From contig NC_084713.1 in assembly GCF_033807575.1 (NCBI RefSeq), positions 10,604,703 through 10,668,702 of the forward strand: a stretch of 64,000 nucleotides of DNA. The letters are read 5' to 3'. The notes beneath the pieces were generated by a model. It had not been told where the DNA came from. It saw only the letters and a list, made by a program, of their open reading frames with translations, and did not search any database. The DNA comes from Cydia pomonella (taxonomy: Eukaryota > Arthropoda > Insecta > Lepidoptera > Tortricidae). The translations under genes and the position numbers were made by a program. Below are positions 27,901 through 37,414 of the stretch, one piece after another (within the stretch, counting starts at the first letter, position 1; every line of letters begins with the position of its first letter).

Positions 27901-30900
27901 CGAGGCATCTGGCGTGTGTCACAATACTGACGTCTCGCGGTGATAGATGGACCACTCTCCCGTTACGGACAGATGACTTGCCACTTATTGATGTCTCACC
28001 GATAGCCGATACAGCTTCTTAAGCAGTATCTATTAGATCCCTCTATTAGATTCATGATCGCAGTTAATGCTTCCTCGCCTGTTTTAACGGTCGGAAACAT
28101 AATACAAAAAGTTATCATTATTTTTGAGTAATAACAATTTATGTGGAAGTCTTTTATTTCACTAGTTTTAGAACAACGACAATGTTTTATAGTCGCAATG
28201 AAAACTGATACGTGAAACTGAAATGACGTTCCTTCCTATAAAATTATTGTGATGACGTCACGCGAAATTGAGTCGGTCGAACCAGAGTTGGGCAGTTTGT
28301 TGACATGGAAACTAGATAATATATCGCGGCGCTCGAACAGTTCTGCTGCACCGAGCAGTTGTAGACAAAGTTGCACTTTTGTACTAGAAGCAGTCCCGAA
28401 GACAAATGTTTCGGAGATTTGTTTGCCTGTCTATTTCTGAAGTGATAGCGGAGTTTAAGCATTGTTTGTAATATATGATATTACTATTGCACAAATTATT
28501 AGGTTTCTTTAAAGTTGTACAAAATATATAATGTAGAATGTGGAGATATTTTGTTATGTGTTTTCGTCCTTGAGTTACAAGTTACATTGCCATGGATGTT
28601 TGCTAGCATAATTTGTAAATTCGATTTCATTTTTCGTCTTGAGGTTTTATCCGTCCTTGTTATTTATGGTACATTCTAGGTTACTTCAACAATCTTCTAT
28701 GCGTGTTAACTTTTTCATAAAATAAATTTGTGTCGTATGAAAAATAGCAGCGATAGTCATACATATATTGATTATACACCGACTTAAAAACCATTTTTAT
28801 GATTTCCTCCAAACAATAATCATAACTCTCATATCGATTACTTAAACCTAATCGCTTGCGGTTGCGGTGTCAAGTAAGTACAGTCATCACTGATAATATG
28901 TGTGCAGATAGCTTGACTGCTAAAGAGTACTTGCGATACAACACCTAGAGGCGTTCCAGCGTCTTCGTACTTCGAGCGCCATAACGGCTAGCTTATTATT
29001 ATTGGTGACTGTCCATTGCATAGACTTTTGTTATTCAACGACTAGTTTATCGTCAAAGCTGTCATTCTGCTGGATCCTAACGCGTGGCGACACAGTTGCT
29101 TTGTTAGCAATCTAAGAGTTACCCATAAACGATGAGAGTTACGTTTCAACATATACAATATTTGCATTATATTAACAGTTTTCTGAAAATGTGTTAACAA
29201 CACACTCCATTACTACTGCTTTTAATTATCTAAGGCTGTTTAGGCTAATAATATACACAATTCAACGCAGTAAAATACATAACATTTGTCAGGTATTTTA
29301 ATGATATTTAATTGAAACTTAAGTAATGCTTATTCAGTAATCTCAAGAATGTCCAAGGCTTCAAAGACACCAGCGGCCAAGAGAACGATTAACGACAATA
29401 TATTTTGTTAAATATGTAATCAGTCATGTGATCATCTCGCCGCGCCCACGCCGGCGCCGGCGGCTTGCAATACAATCTTCGAGTACTTGATTTACATGAT
29501 CAGTCTTCTAGCAAATTGTAGGGCGATTTCTTCGATTCGATAGAAGTGTCTCTGAATCATGCCCTGTTGACAAGAAGTCCATTTTTTGCTTCTAGAGCTT
29601 TCTTAAACAGAAGAAATGCCGGTCGATGCAGACCATCTCATAGTGGTTCCTTATTTTTTTTTTTAAATATGATGCCCAGTCTAATGTACCTACATAGCGA
29701 ATTTTACTTATAAAGTGAATCATAGAATACCTAACGGAAAATTTATTAAAATGTAATTGAAAATTTTCCAAAAATACAAGTTATAAATAAACCATGTGAT
29801 ATATTTTCGTTTCGATCGCTTAACACTTTCGCGCATAGTCTGAAAGTTACAAGCGAATTCGAATAATCACAGTGTAACGTCGTTGTTGAGCCATCACGGT
29901 CGCACGAATGCGTGCGGTAAAATCCTAATAAGCCGATTACGATGTAAGAGGGTCGCGCGTAGGCGAACACTCGTATCGATGTCGGCCACAATGCATCGAT
30001 TGTCGACAATCGATCTGCGACGCGATGCGTCGAGTGGAGTCTTGTTGCCGCGGCAATGTAATTGCGTAGAACTGCTCCTGAACGCAATATTACAATATAA
30101 ACTAAAAAAAAAAAATTATATTAAGAAAGGTGGATCATAACACAATGTGACATTACAGTGTGCGTCTTTCTTACTAACATATTAACAGTAGTAAAGAGAT
30201 GATACCTCCGATATTGAACTCTCGTATTTTAGTCACTGTACGCGCCATTTCCAGAGATAGGTTTTGGAACGTCAGCAGTGGGTGTATAACGTTGACTACA
30301 TGATGGCTTAATTTAACTTTGACAATAGTTTTAGTTCAAAATGCTATGACCTAGTTGTTCTTCGGAATCTTGAATGTAGCTGATGTAGCTGCATTATCTA
30401 TTCTCGTTCTCAACGACGACATCGCAAATTGGTTTCTTGAACTTTACGTGCCACGAAAGGCGGATTTCGCTTTTGTTATTTATACATAGGACCGTTGACG
30501 TCACTAAAACCTTTTAAGTCAGATCCGACCATCAAACTGCTTTTGTATACAAAAACGTTTTAGTATTCGTTTGCGCTTCTTTGACACGTATTGTGAAACG
30601 TTATTATCATAGGTTATAGGCGCCTGTCTGTCCGTTGCTAAGTCTATAGCTGGTCCTTCTATTACGCAATGAGATGCATCACAAATATCGTTATTATAAT
30701 TACGTAACGCCCTCTTTTGATACCTTTTGTCTGTTTGTCTGCCCGTGCGCACTGTTACCGGTGTTGTGTTTATTCACTATCGAATTTATTACATTTTAAA
30801 TGTTACAACGCTTTCTATGCTAAGTGCCTTACAAGTAGTTGCATTGTATTGGCTTATTGTATATCTTCGGTTACTTCGGTACGATTTACATGTGAATCAC

Positions 30901-33900
30901 TAACTAATATTTAATGGAATTGATTACTTGTGCGTGCCGATAACTAATATCAATGTCCCTTTTAAGCTAAAACTTGCTTTATATATGTATCTATATATGG
31001 AAAATAATAATTTTGGATGCTGATTTTATAGTTCATTTATTATAACCCGTCAAGTGGCGGCAATGTCTGTCTGTTAATTTCTTGCTTTATTACCTCGGTG
31101 TTGCAGAATACCTAATTGTACCTAATTTCGGCTATATCACGTAATGGCTTGTAGTTTTAGGGATTGACAACACCGAATCTTACTAAAACAGCGACAAAAT
31201 AAGCACATGCTACGACAAGTTCCGCTCAGGTCCTTCCTTTAACGTTATTTATGGCAACGTATAAAGCACTGCACAATTGCACATCTGTTATGGCGGTCGC
31301 ATCAGTAATCACCGCGTTGTTTGTTTCTTTAATTGAAAACGGTCCCGCTCGTTAATTAAGTTGCTGGCGAAAGCCTTGATGGATTGTTGTAAATGGAAAT
31401 CCTTTTTTCTTTTAGCGTGCATTTGCATGTGTAATGCATCAAACGTACCTCTTGGCCGCGGCGTGGGAATTCTGCGTCGACATTGAAGGTTTTGTTCGCT
31501 TTTTGTCTCGTGCTAAGACGGGTGACGTGCGTGTTGTGAGATATGAGCGCGCGTTGCCTAGCGCAGGGATTTACGGCTCGTCTTTCTTATTGCCATTAAT
31601 TCCTCTTGTCACAGATGTAATTTGTCTCACGACTTGTTTCTTTATACGCTTTCAAGGGCCGCGGCACAGCCTATACAGTTACAGCTTGAAAGCCGAAACA
31701 TAAATGTGATGATAGTTCATCATGAATGATCATCAATATGTAAAATCATGATAAGAACTCCGATTTTAATGCGCTCGCAAAAATACATAACTAAGATGAT
31801 GGCGAATGTCCCTCTAGTACGTATAATTCTATTCTTAAAATACTTACTTTGAAAAGTTCCGTCTTAGATGTGGACGGTACTGCGTTGTTAAGGTGCTATA
31901 AATTAGTTAAGAAACCCGTGGCATGAGCTGATAGTGGCCACGTGGAGCGTAAACGCCTCGTGGCACGCGATGTGGCGCCAACTCTGTAATCTTTACTTTT
32001 TACATGATTATTTAGCCACGCGATTTTATCCGATAAGACATCGACATAAGGTCCGTGCCTGATATATCTACTAATACCCGAAATACAAAAAAAAAAAAAA
32101 AAAACTTAATTTAAAGTGAGACGAATTCTTAATTCTGCGTGATAATGCATACACGTTAATTTGTACAGTTTAACTATTTGATTTTTTCGTTTTCTTTAAG
32201 ATCCGGATGCGTTTTATAAATGCTTAAAACCGGATTCATCTCTGGTAAATACATATACTGAATTATAATTAAAATATGTTTTTTTTTAAAGCAGATCTGA
32301 ATATAATAATCGTATTGGAAATGATAAAACCTTATAGGAGAAAAGTTAAGTAGGTAACGTCGCTCTTGAAGGCACTAGTAAAATGTCGGCTAGAAAGTGA
32401 TATGTCTATCTATTCGAGCACCTTACTATACATATTTGGAATTTGCAAGATAGCGTAAAGATTTTCAGACACATAATTTACTTATCCGAAGACGACAGAG
32501 AAGACGAATATATTTTATCAATGTCAAGTAATTTATTATACCTATGCGTATTTTTTTAGTCCGTTAATTTCAAGGGTGCATTCCTGACCTTAAATTAAGT
32601 AACTTTCTCAAAGACTTGAGGAAACCCGTATTCTAATTAACTCCATTTTGGAGATAATCAATGATATATTTTTATTTGCCAATGCCCCTACGAGCGTGTA
32701 CACTTGCCTTAGAGCCTGTTTACATATTAATTAGTGTCTAGTATGAGTATATAAATTTCGGTCGGTATAAACAATACTATCTCGGTCGATATTCGAAATG
32801 TCAATGATATGTCATAGTTTTCAATTGTTTGGTGGATTTAAATATAATGTACGTTTTGCAAACCGCTATAAATTACTTTTTTCGAAAAAAAAAAAAAACA
32901 TTATTAATACCATTCTGTTTCCTTAAATGCACTTAGCCATACCCCGAAGTTAACGAAGCTTAAAGAAAAACACCGTGTATAAGACGATCTCTCGACGTCT
33001 TCGGATTTCTGAAAAAAAAAACACGCCTTTTAAAAGTAGGTGTAATTTACGTACTCGTATTAAGGTGAGAATTGCCTAATGGCCGTCTAATATTAAATTG
33101 TTTTTTAGAAACGAGTAATGTATTTATATGTATTAAGAAATCAAGACACCTTTCCTTAGCTTGGCGTTTTGCTGTTACGCGGCATGCACGCAAGCAATGG
33201 TACAATTCCAATCCGCCAACCATCCAGCAATTACCCGCAAGTTTCGCCAAAGTTACCTTTCCGCAGTCTTCCTGAGGAAGTGTCAAACCGCGAGCGCGCT
33301 TCCTCCCACCCCACGGGGGTGCGTAGGGGCGCGAGCGCGAGTCAACGACCGACGCCGATATTTGCGGTGCGATTTTGAAGACGCAAACATGAGGTTTTCG
33401 TTTATTTTTCCGCTGAAAGCCAGGGATCGATCCTGGTTCGCTTTGTCTCGGTGTTTTTAAAACGTTTTCGATATGTGATTCTATTTCTTACCCGATTTAT
33501 GCATTGGAATGTTTATAACTACAGTTGATTCAACGATGTCTTGGCGTGTCTGCGGAAATACGATATGTGTGTGTACGTGTAGACGGATGTTTTTATTTTC
33601 TGGTCTGTAGTAATATGGATGTATACAACACCAAGCAGGAGAAGAGAGCTTGGCCAACACTAAAATAGTCAATTTTTTAATCTTTCGTTCAGACCTAGCA
33701 TGCTCTTTTAAGATGCATTGTCAAGTATAGGATTAACCCATGACTGTTGTCCACAGACATCCTGATCGGCGTACACTGCACACATGGGCTCAATAGGACA
33801 GGCTACATGGTGTGTCGGTATATGCGCGATCGTCTCGGGATACAGGCCGACGATGCCATCAGCAGTAAGTCTGTTCTTAACAACCATCCACCAAGTTCTG

Positions 33901-35252
33901 GGCACATAATAGCCCAATTTTCTCGCGTGGCCGCGGTAAAAATCAAACATTTTGATGTCAAAATGTTTGTGTAATTAAATAAGAGCATTCATACAGCAGA
34001 ATATGTCCCGCCGAAGCTCTGTGCTACACCAAGTGAGTGCGTAAACGTGTGCCTTACATGCAGTTTGGCGGCCCAAACGCTGTAAACAACACTGCGATGT
34101 TTCGTCACTATACTTACTACTTTATAAACTTAAAGCTGGTGTTCTGCCTTGTTGCCGAAGTTGTACTGTCAGAGTTTAACTTGTCAACCAATTTTTTTTT
34201 GCAACTAACATTCGGCAAATTTTCATTACGATAACGTTTTTCTCGGTCGAATATGCCGATCTTTTTTCATCGTACGATGTTAACTTAAAAATAAACTTTT
34301 ATGTTTGGTATTATACTTAAGTAATTTTGCTACCTAAACGGATCATTTTCAAAAGTGCCTTTTTAAGTTGTTGTCCAAACATACAGTTGCTGTAGCAGTT
34401 GCATACAGTGCAAACTGTTAGGTTGGGAAATCATACAAATCGAGTTGAGTTGCCACTTAATTATTCGGCGAAATGAAATTGCGGAAAATTTATTGCGAGA
34501 TCGCATTCGGCAAAATATTTTTCGGCAATAATTTAGAGAACCCAAAGCTACTTGCTTTGTTCTCATTATATGCTGAATTTTTATGTATCTGTCAAGTAAC
34601 CGACCAATGTAAGCAGAAGTAAGCATCTTCGAACATAAAATTTACAAAATCACAGTAGGACTCCCAGCTTATGTTACTTTAATGCACATTTATTGTTACA
34701 GGGTTTGAAAAGGCCAGAGGTTACAAGATCGAACGTGAAAACTACGTAGCAGATCTTTTGGGAAAGATGGCGCCTCCTCCTGATGTCGGCAAGCAAAATA
34801 CTATGATAAAACCGATCAACGACCATGATCAAGAGGACGACGTCTCCAAACCCAGACATAATAAACGATGGGGATTCAACAATCGGTCTGGTCATGATAA
34901 TTGGCGGAAACGGGACAATCAAGATGGCGGTTCGGGATATGGCAATCGATGGAGCAATGACAACCAGTCGAAGGATGTCAATAGCTCAGGACGTGATAAT
35001 GAATCGGGATATACTAATCGGTCGGGATCTGGTAATCAGTATGATAAACGATCTCTACAATACAGGTCGCCTCTAGATCAATGTGACGATATGGAGCATC
35101 AAGACCAAGAAGAATATAATGAGTACAGAAAAAGATTTAAATATAACCCTTACAGTCGTAATCGAAACAGAAACAACAGTAATGATACTCCTACCTCAGG
35201 CAGGAGTAGTAGCAAATGGGATATGTCGGGGGCGTCTCATAGACCTCGTTAG
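3903..35252 (+). CDS. DUSP11: DUSP11/PIR1-like RNA 5'-triphosphatase, 5'-truncated, four visible exons
   Basis: DUSP11/PIR1 is a nuclear cysteine phosphatase that removes gamma and beta phosphates from 5'-triphosphorylated RNA; in worms it works with Dicer complexes. The exons are 3903-3982, 25185-25225, 33757-33864 and 34702-35252. They join in phase (780 nt, 259 residues plus stop), each flanked by good AG/GT signals. The catalytic loop HCTHGLNRTG carries the CX5R signature, with Cys at about residue 48 of this fragment and Arg six later. It is followed by the family's Y..CRY and RGY.IERENYV segments. The last 160 residues are Asn/Gly/Ser/Arg-rich with repeated NRSG-type units, fitting a disordered RNA-binding tail. 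The region holding the family's LTNT-type motif is missing, probably left of the window. The assignment to the family is secure. Confidence 0.92.
5716..5834. mobile_element. 119-bp MITE with GGGCCCATTTCTC termini
   Basis: The arms are 5716-5755 and 5795-5834. They match as inverted copies at about 35 of 40 positions, beginning GGGCCCATTTCTC and ending ACTAATATTATTAGT at the inner edge. There is no coding capacity and no clear target duplication. Confidence 0.75.
6118..6172 (-). repeat. Inverted copy of the GAACTGCGACCC repeat unit
   Basis: GGGTCGCAGTTCT and ACAACAGTTCGT here are the reverse complements of GAACTGCGACCC and ACGAACTGTTG in the tandem copies at 17784-17897. The family therefore occurs at least three times in the window, in both orientations. 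Confidence 0.6.
10655..10969 (-). pseudogene. C-terminal fragment of a non-LTR retrotransposon ORF2
   Basis: An open frame of about 104 codons reads SLETRSKCCDAITLYKIYKG and later LRRICNTYNKEF. This layout (a leucine/arginine start, LYKI..G, then a conserved RIC.. near the end) is what follows the reverse transcriptase in CR1/Jockey-like LINEs. No RT core is attached, so it is a 5'-truncated remnant. The family call is from memory of the motif order. Confidence 0.6.
11000..11470 (-). pseudogene. Degenerate LINE RNase H domain
   Basis: On the minus strand the fragment reads ILSDSRPVLMALKSH, then a ..IKGHS.SRANE block typical of the Jockey/I-type RNase H end, then SRVRSMLLARTGK. Both the expected Trp and the Gly in that block are TGA stops, and the frame shifts afterwards, so it is dead. 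It lies directly upstream, in the same orientation, of the 10655-10969 fragment. That fragment looks like a LINE class lacking RNase H, so two different insertions probably abut. Confidence 0.6.
11885..12095 (+). repeat. Dispersed repeat, copy A (left part)
   Basis: This diverged copy matches 43890-44200: both contain GGTTGAATTAAGA, TACCAAACTATA, a GATCAAGAG/GGTCAAGAG block, and both end at TTTAGGTTGT. The same order of blocks recurs in the second copy, so one dispersed family is present twice in the window. Confidence 0.6.
12276..12345 (+). CDS. Candidate orphan first exon, 23 codons, unrecognised
   Basis: An ATG opens a frame reading MSYEKVSLTTPPGPGG and continuing Arg-Gly-Ala-Tyr-Glu-Tyr-Glu, then a plausible donor GAAG|GTATCG. 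It is strikingly GC-rich inside an AT-rich repeat cluster and its composition looks like a real N-terminus. I do not recognise the protein and cannot find its next exon. The donor phase (one spare G) is compatible with 25333 or 33757 of DUSP11, a one-in-three coincidence by chance. It could equally belong to a nested gene or to the surrounding repeat. Confidence 0.3.
12417..12600 (+). repeat. Dispersed repeat, copy A (right part)
   Basis: GTAGAAAAAGTATTGTATAC followed by AATAGTGATATAATCAAGCT and a CTCGTACC block recurs, diverged, at 44222-44345. This copy also carries an internal stem: GGCAAC..AGCAAGCTTCGTTGCC. Confidence 0.65.
13632..13775. repeat. Lepidopteran dispersed repeat fragment
   Basis: The block running from ACCTCTAAACCTTCC through GAAAACCGCATGAAAATCCG to GACAGACGCGGGGGACTTTG is one I recall as very widespread in lepidopteran intergenic DNA. 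I cannot name its class from this fragment. No ORF or terminal repeats are visible. Confidence 0.4.
14451..14740 (+). repeat. Diverged tandem duplication, about 170-bp spacing
   Basis: GGCGCCGCAGTA starts two related blocks near 14451 and 14621. Both continue with GTTT.ATGT.CTGC, TGATT.ACCCGC, ATGGCT, a GGTTAG and a TATGTGCAGTC-like end. The copies differ by small indels and substitutions, so the duplication is old. No coding function is seen. Confidence 0.6.
14840..15230 (-). mobile_element. tRNA-headed SINE carrying a nested LINE tail
   Basis: On the minus strand the head (about 15228-15155) has an A-box-like TGGCCTAGCGG and a worn B box GGTTAAACCCC, then GGCTCGTAC and the SINE body down to about 14840. 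The body is interrupted at roughly 15063-15120 by a foreign block containing TTCAAATATACTTTATTCAT, another lepidopteran retroelement tail. The flanking SINE halves read as continuous from memory of this family. Pol III promoter boxes mark it as tRNA-derived. Confidence 0.65.
17784..17897 (+). repeat. Two tandem units ending in CAGGTTAGGTTAGG
   Basis: Two units of about 57 bp start CAGAACTGCGACCC, have AACTGTTG/GACTGTTG in the middle and end CAGGTTAGGTTAGG. The end includes two copies of TTAGG, the insect telomere motif, although such short runs are common in insect euchromatin. A third, inverted unit lies at 6118-6172. Confidence 0.6.
17987..18140 (+). repeat. Direct repeat GGCTATACGGGTTAT, 120 bp apart
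   Basis: GGCTATACGGGTTATGCGTA (from about 17990) and GGCTATACGGGTTATACGTA (from about 18110) are each followed by TAGAA.GAT. The second copy abuts the SINE head at 18141. It may be a duplicated insertion site or part of an older repeat. Confidence 0.5.
18141..18320 (+). mobile_element. tRNA-derived SINE, 3'-truncated
   Basis: It has a clean pol III A box TGGCCTAGTGG (18151-18161) and B box GGTTCAAATCC (18195-18205), then a GTGATGAGCACGGATATTTG body and a TATTTAAGTATTTATAAATA tail. I recognise it as a common lepidopteran SINE; full copies continue with the sequence that ends the LINE at 19955-20075. This copy stops short of that shared tail. Confidence 0.75.
19020..20075 (+). pseudogene. Non-LTR retrotransposon reverse-transcriptase pseudogene
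   Basis: A first frame carries the RT signatures GVPQGSILGPLLF and FADD, ending at 19293. A frameshift near 19270-19300 moves the reading to a second frame (about 19300-19815) with LGICVDDTLSW and the CR1/Jockey-type post-RT domain. A further frameshift near 19815 moves the last part (HPELF.. onward) to a third frame. The N-terminal endonuclease and first half of the RT are absent, as expected of a 5'-truncated LINE. The 3' tail at 19955-20075 has ATCGTTGTCTAAGTACCCAC and ends in ATTT units. Confidence 0.8.
20236..20560 (-). repeat. Lepidopteran dispersed repeat with a 24-nt poly-C tract
   Basis: The block contains ACTACGTCGGTGGCAAACTA, CGGCCCGCCTGATGGTAAGC and GTTACATGCGCGTTGCCGAC, a combination I recall as a very common lepidopteran retroelement end. 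A run of 24 cytosines fills 20355-20378, directly after CCGACCCTAA. Orientation is inferred from the T-run at the left edge. Confidence 0.5.
25185..25225 (+). CDS. DUSP11: DUSP11 second visible exon
   Basis: A 41-nt exon between TTTGTTTTCAG and GTGAGT. It completes the Gln codon of the previous exon and reads FMDTIDEFLGKDC, then one base of an Asp codon completed at 33757. This is the helix just before the catalytic loop in DUSP11 proteins. The length fits a direct join to 33757. Confidence 0.88.
25333..25377 (+). CDS. Candidate 15-codon cassette exon of DUSP11
   Basis: The segment is exactly 45 nt, has an acceptor TTTCTCTTCTAG and a donor CAG|GTATGA, and lies 107 nt after the preceding donor. 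Spliced between the 25225 donor and the 33757 acceptor it stays in frame and adds VAVQVSRAKLGLSSA. Known DUSP11 proteins, as I recall them, have no such insert, so it would be an alternative cassette exon, or a chance match. The phase, open frame and both splice signals must all fit, which makes chance less likely but not negligible. Confidence 0.4.
25468..25852. mobile_element. 385-bp foldback MITE, arms of about 150 bp
   Basis: Left arm near 25468-25622 and right arm near 25695-25852 are long, imperfect inverted copies. Clear landmarks are CATACAAACGTAGTCC on the left against GGACTACGTTTGTATG on the right, and TAGCTATGCCCCTACGTTAG-like blocks at the inner ends. The transcribed intron would fold this into a long hairpin. 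No target duplication was settled. Confidence 0.8.
29880..30070. promoter_or_regulatory. CpG-rich island with a 20-bp palindrome
   Basis: A CpG-dense patch in AT-rich intron. It contains the perfect palindrome ATCGATTGTCGACAATCGAT at 29995-30014, plus another TATCGAT upstream. ATCGAT cores recall the DREF/BEAF-type promoter and insulator motifs of flies. No TATA box or ORF of note is linked to it; the regulatory role is inference. Confidence 0.3.
33757..33864 (+). CDS. DUSP11: DUSP11 catalytic exon
   Basis: A 108-nt exon with acceptor TTGTCCACAG and donor GTAAGT. It holds the phosphatase loop HCTHGLNRTG, with the nucleophile Cys at 33777-33779 and the phosphate-binding Arg at 33795-33797. 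YMVCRYMRDRLG then leads into DDAIS. The exon starts with the last two bases of Asp and ends with one base of an Arg codon. All catalytic residues are intact, so the gene should be functional. Confidence 0.95.
33865..34701 (+). other. Last DUSP11 intron, 837 nt
   Basis: AT-rich, with no coding signal. A perfect 12-bp hairpin, CAAACATTTTGA against TCAAAATGTTTG with a 2-nt centre, lies at 33944-33969, about 80 nt after the donor. The acceptor at the right end is TTATTGTTACAG. Confidence 0.85.
34702..35252 (+). CDS. DUSP11: DUSP11 terminal exon with disordered tail
   Basis: The exon completes an Arg codon and reads FEKARGYKIERENYVADLLG, which closes the phosphatase fold. A tail of about 160 residues follows, rich in Asn, Gly, Ser, Arg and Asp. 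It has repeated NRSG/SG.GN units (for example NNRSGHDN and TNRSGSGN) and an RNRNRNN patch, and ends at TAG 35250-35252. Vertebrate PIR1 also has an arginine-rich C-terminal tail, but this Asn/Gly form looks lineage-specific. It plausibly binds RNA. Confidence 0.93.
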
Positions 35253-35471
35253 ATGAATATATAAGCAGTATAAAGTTTGACGGCTAGGAGACTACGGTTT
35301 ACATATTTTGACGCACGGTTATTGTGACCAGTCATAAATATAAAACAATGTCAAACAAAATAACAATGGCATTAATTTAAAATTGCCAACCTAAATAATG
35401 GAAGCGTGCACGATGGCAGCGCCGCTTAGCGTTCGCAACTACTGGGGAGCTGTCAAATAATGAGCTCAACA

Positions 35472-35477
35472 AAATAA
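35472..35477 (+). terminator. Possible DUSP11 poly(A) signal AATAAA
   Basis: This is the first AATAAA downstream of the stop codon, 220 nt away. In AT-rich DNA the hexamer is frequent by chance, so this is only the likeliest site. Confidence 0.35.
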
Positions 35478-37414
35478 AAAATATTTCTTAAAATTTTTTA
35501 CTATAATACAGTTACCAATGTGCGGAATCTTTTCGTTTTTAATGTTAAACACACTTGACTTTTGCTTTACTCAAAATAGTCAGAATCTGTGTATTTTATA
35601 TTATTCGGGTAATTTTCTTCGTCGTTGTTTCGTTACAAATTCAATGAAAAATGTATGTTTCATTATGTTTTGATGGCCCACTTCGTGATCCTCTTCCTGG
35701 GGATGCATATGATGCTTTCAAGTATAAAAGTTTTGCCCTTCTTCACAGGTTTTAATCAACTCATTTTATGTTAAAACATATGTTCTTTCGCTTTTCACAA
35801 TGTTTGTTGTGACAGACGACAGACAACTCTGCGTACCAAAAGTATGTTTCTGACGGGCTTTCAGTAACTGTCATTATAACTAATATTACAATTACCTAAT
35901 GTTGGTACACTGTATTAGCCATACTATTTTATTAACATCCAAGCAAAACTCTGCGTTGACATAGACTAGATAAAATGTTTAGCCGTTACGTTGGTAAGCC
36001 TGGAATAATACTATATGATATAAAAGCCTAATTTCTAGCTCGCTGTTGGAAATATATAAACTTTACTATTACTGTTTCGTTTACCATTTATCAGCTATCG
36101 TTATTTTTATCGTAAATATGATTTTAAAGCAAAAAACGTGAACAAAATAACGGAATAGTATGGGAATTGACAGAACCACACGTAGCATTTTAGCCATATT
36201 TGGCCACAACCCGCTTTGCACGCTTCCAATAAGTAAGGCATATGTTCCCAACAAAATGCATAATAAATTTACATGTTTGTTTAATTAAATAATCAGCTGC
36301 TGGACGGTATTTTTTTTACATACAAAATTTATAGATAATTTTTGAATTAATTATTTGATTAACATAAGTGCGCATAGTTTATCAAATCAGTAGGTGCCCA
36401 AAATATAAGGAACGGGGTGCGCCTTTTTCAATGAATTATATTGTACCTACCCAATCTACCTATCTGTTCGATTTTATTTTACTCGTATGTCACCGTTCAG
36501 ACTCACTGCTTATAAGTTCGGTAACTTGAATGTGAATGTGTTCATCAGACTCATTGCTTAGTTTGTTAACTTGAAAACCCATTTATGCTAATTTAATCAT
36601 TAAAAGTATTTTGCTTATTTACCGAAAAATAAACCTTTTTGATGAATAAAATGCTAGTACTATTTTATTGTTTTATTTTTTACCCTATTATTTATGTCAA
36701 TTTTAAACGCAACGTTCATAAACGGTGTCGGTTATTTAAGTTAAGCCAATTTATACAGGTGAAACTCGACACGACACGACTGGGCGAAACAACGCGCCAA
36801 AAACTGCCACTGGAGGACTTTTCCATATAGGAATCCAGTCTACAATCTACAAGTCACGTTCAATTGTATGTGCCAGTGTAATTGGTCTACACAAAAATAC
36901 ATCTCCTTTTGTTAAGTTATTCAATAATGGTAGGTACTTCTGAGGCTATCCTTTAAGGGACTATCCCTTAATAACGGATCTGCCAAATGTTTGATCCACT
37001 ATCCAATCGTAATCCAAGAGTTTTTAAATCCAAACTCTAGTACTAGAAACTCTACTTCAAAACTCTACTTCAATTCAATAGGCAAGAACTTAATTTAAAA
37101 GAAGAATGCTCTCTATTTCATTATCAGCGTCGTCCAGTGCATGAGAACAAGTCTTATTAGGGTGAAATTGGTGGCCACGTAATAGAGCGCCGCGCGTGCT
37201 CGATGGTATCGGTGGCCAGATTGGTGCCACCGCGATGAATGACAGATGCCTGTTGAGGCTTGTTTTTAGTGTCAAAACTAAGGTCTATGTAATATTTTGA
37301 AATAACCCCTATTACATTTTATATGGCATGCTAGATCTACGATGATTTATGACTTACCAATTGCAAAGTTTGGAGCCAAATCCTGTATGTATATTTGCAC
37401 CTGCCTACCTTTAA

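Larger units (their letters stand above)
25226..33756 (+). other. DUSP11 intron, about 8.5 kb
   Basis: It contains the candidate cassette exon at 25333, a 385-bp foldback element at 25468-25852, and several CpG-rich islands (about 26090-26240, 26820-27060, 27590-27740, 29880-30070, 31430-31600 and 33160-33420). Between them is AT-rich intron with poly-A runs near 30104 and 32089. No other exon-like segment with convincing splice signals was found. Confidence 0.75.

Noticed and set aside
28253..28260. TGACGTCA CRE-like palindrome
   Set aside because: A perfect CRE, but 8-bp sites recur several times in 64 kb and nothing nearby indicates a promoter.
29349..29411. Short ORF MSKASKTPAAKRTINDNIFC
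   Set aside because: Twenty codons with a lysine-rich start look coding-like, but there are no splice signals, no domain and no neighbours to support it.
36760..36830. GAAACAACGCGCCAAAA shared with about 18390
   Set aside because: A shared 17-mer followed by loosely similar sequence. It is probably an old dispersed repeat, too short to delimit.
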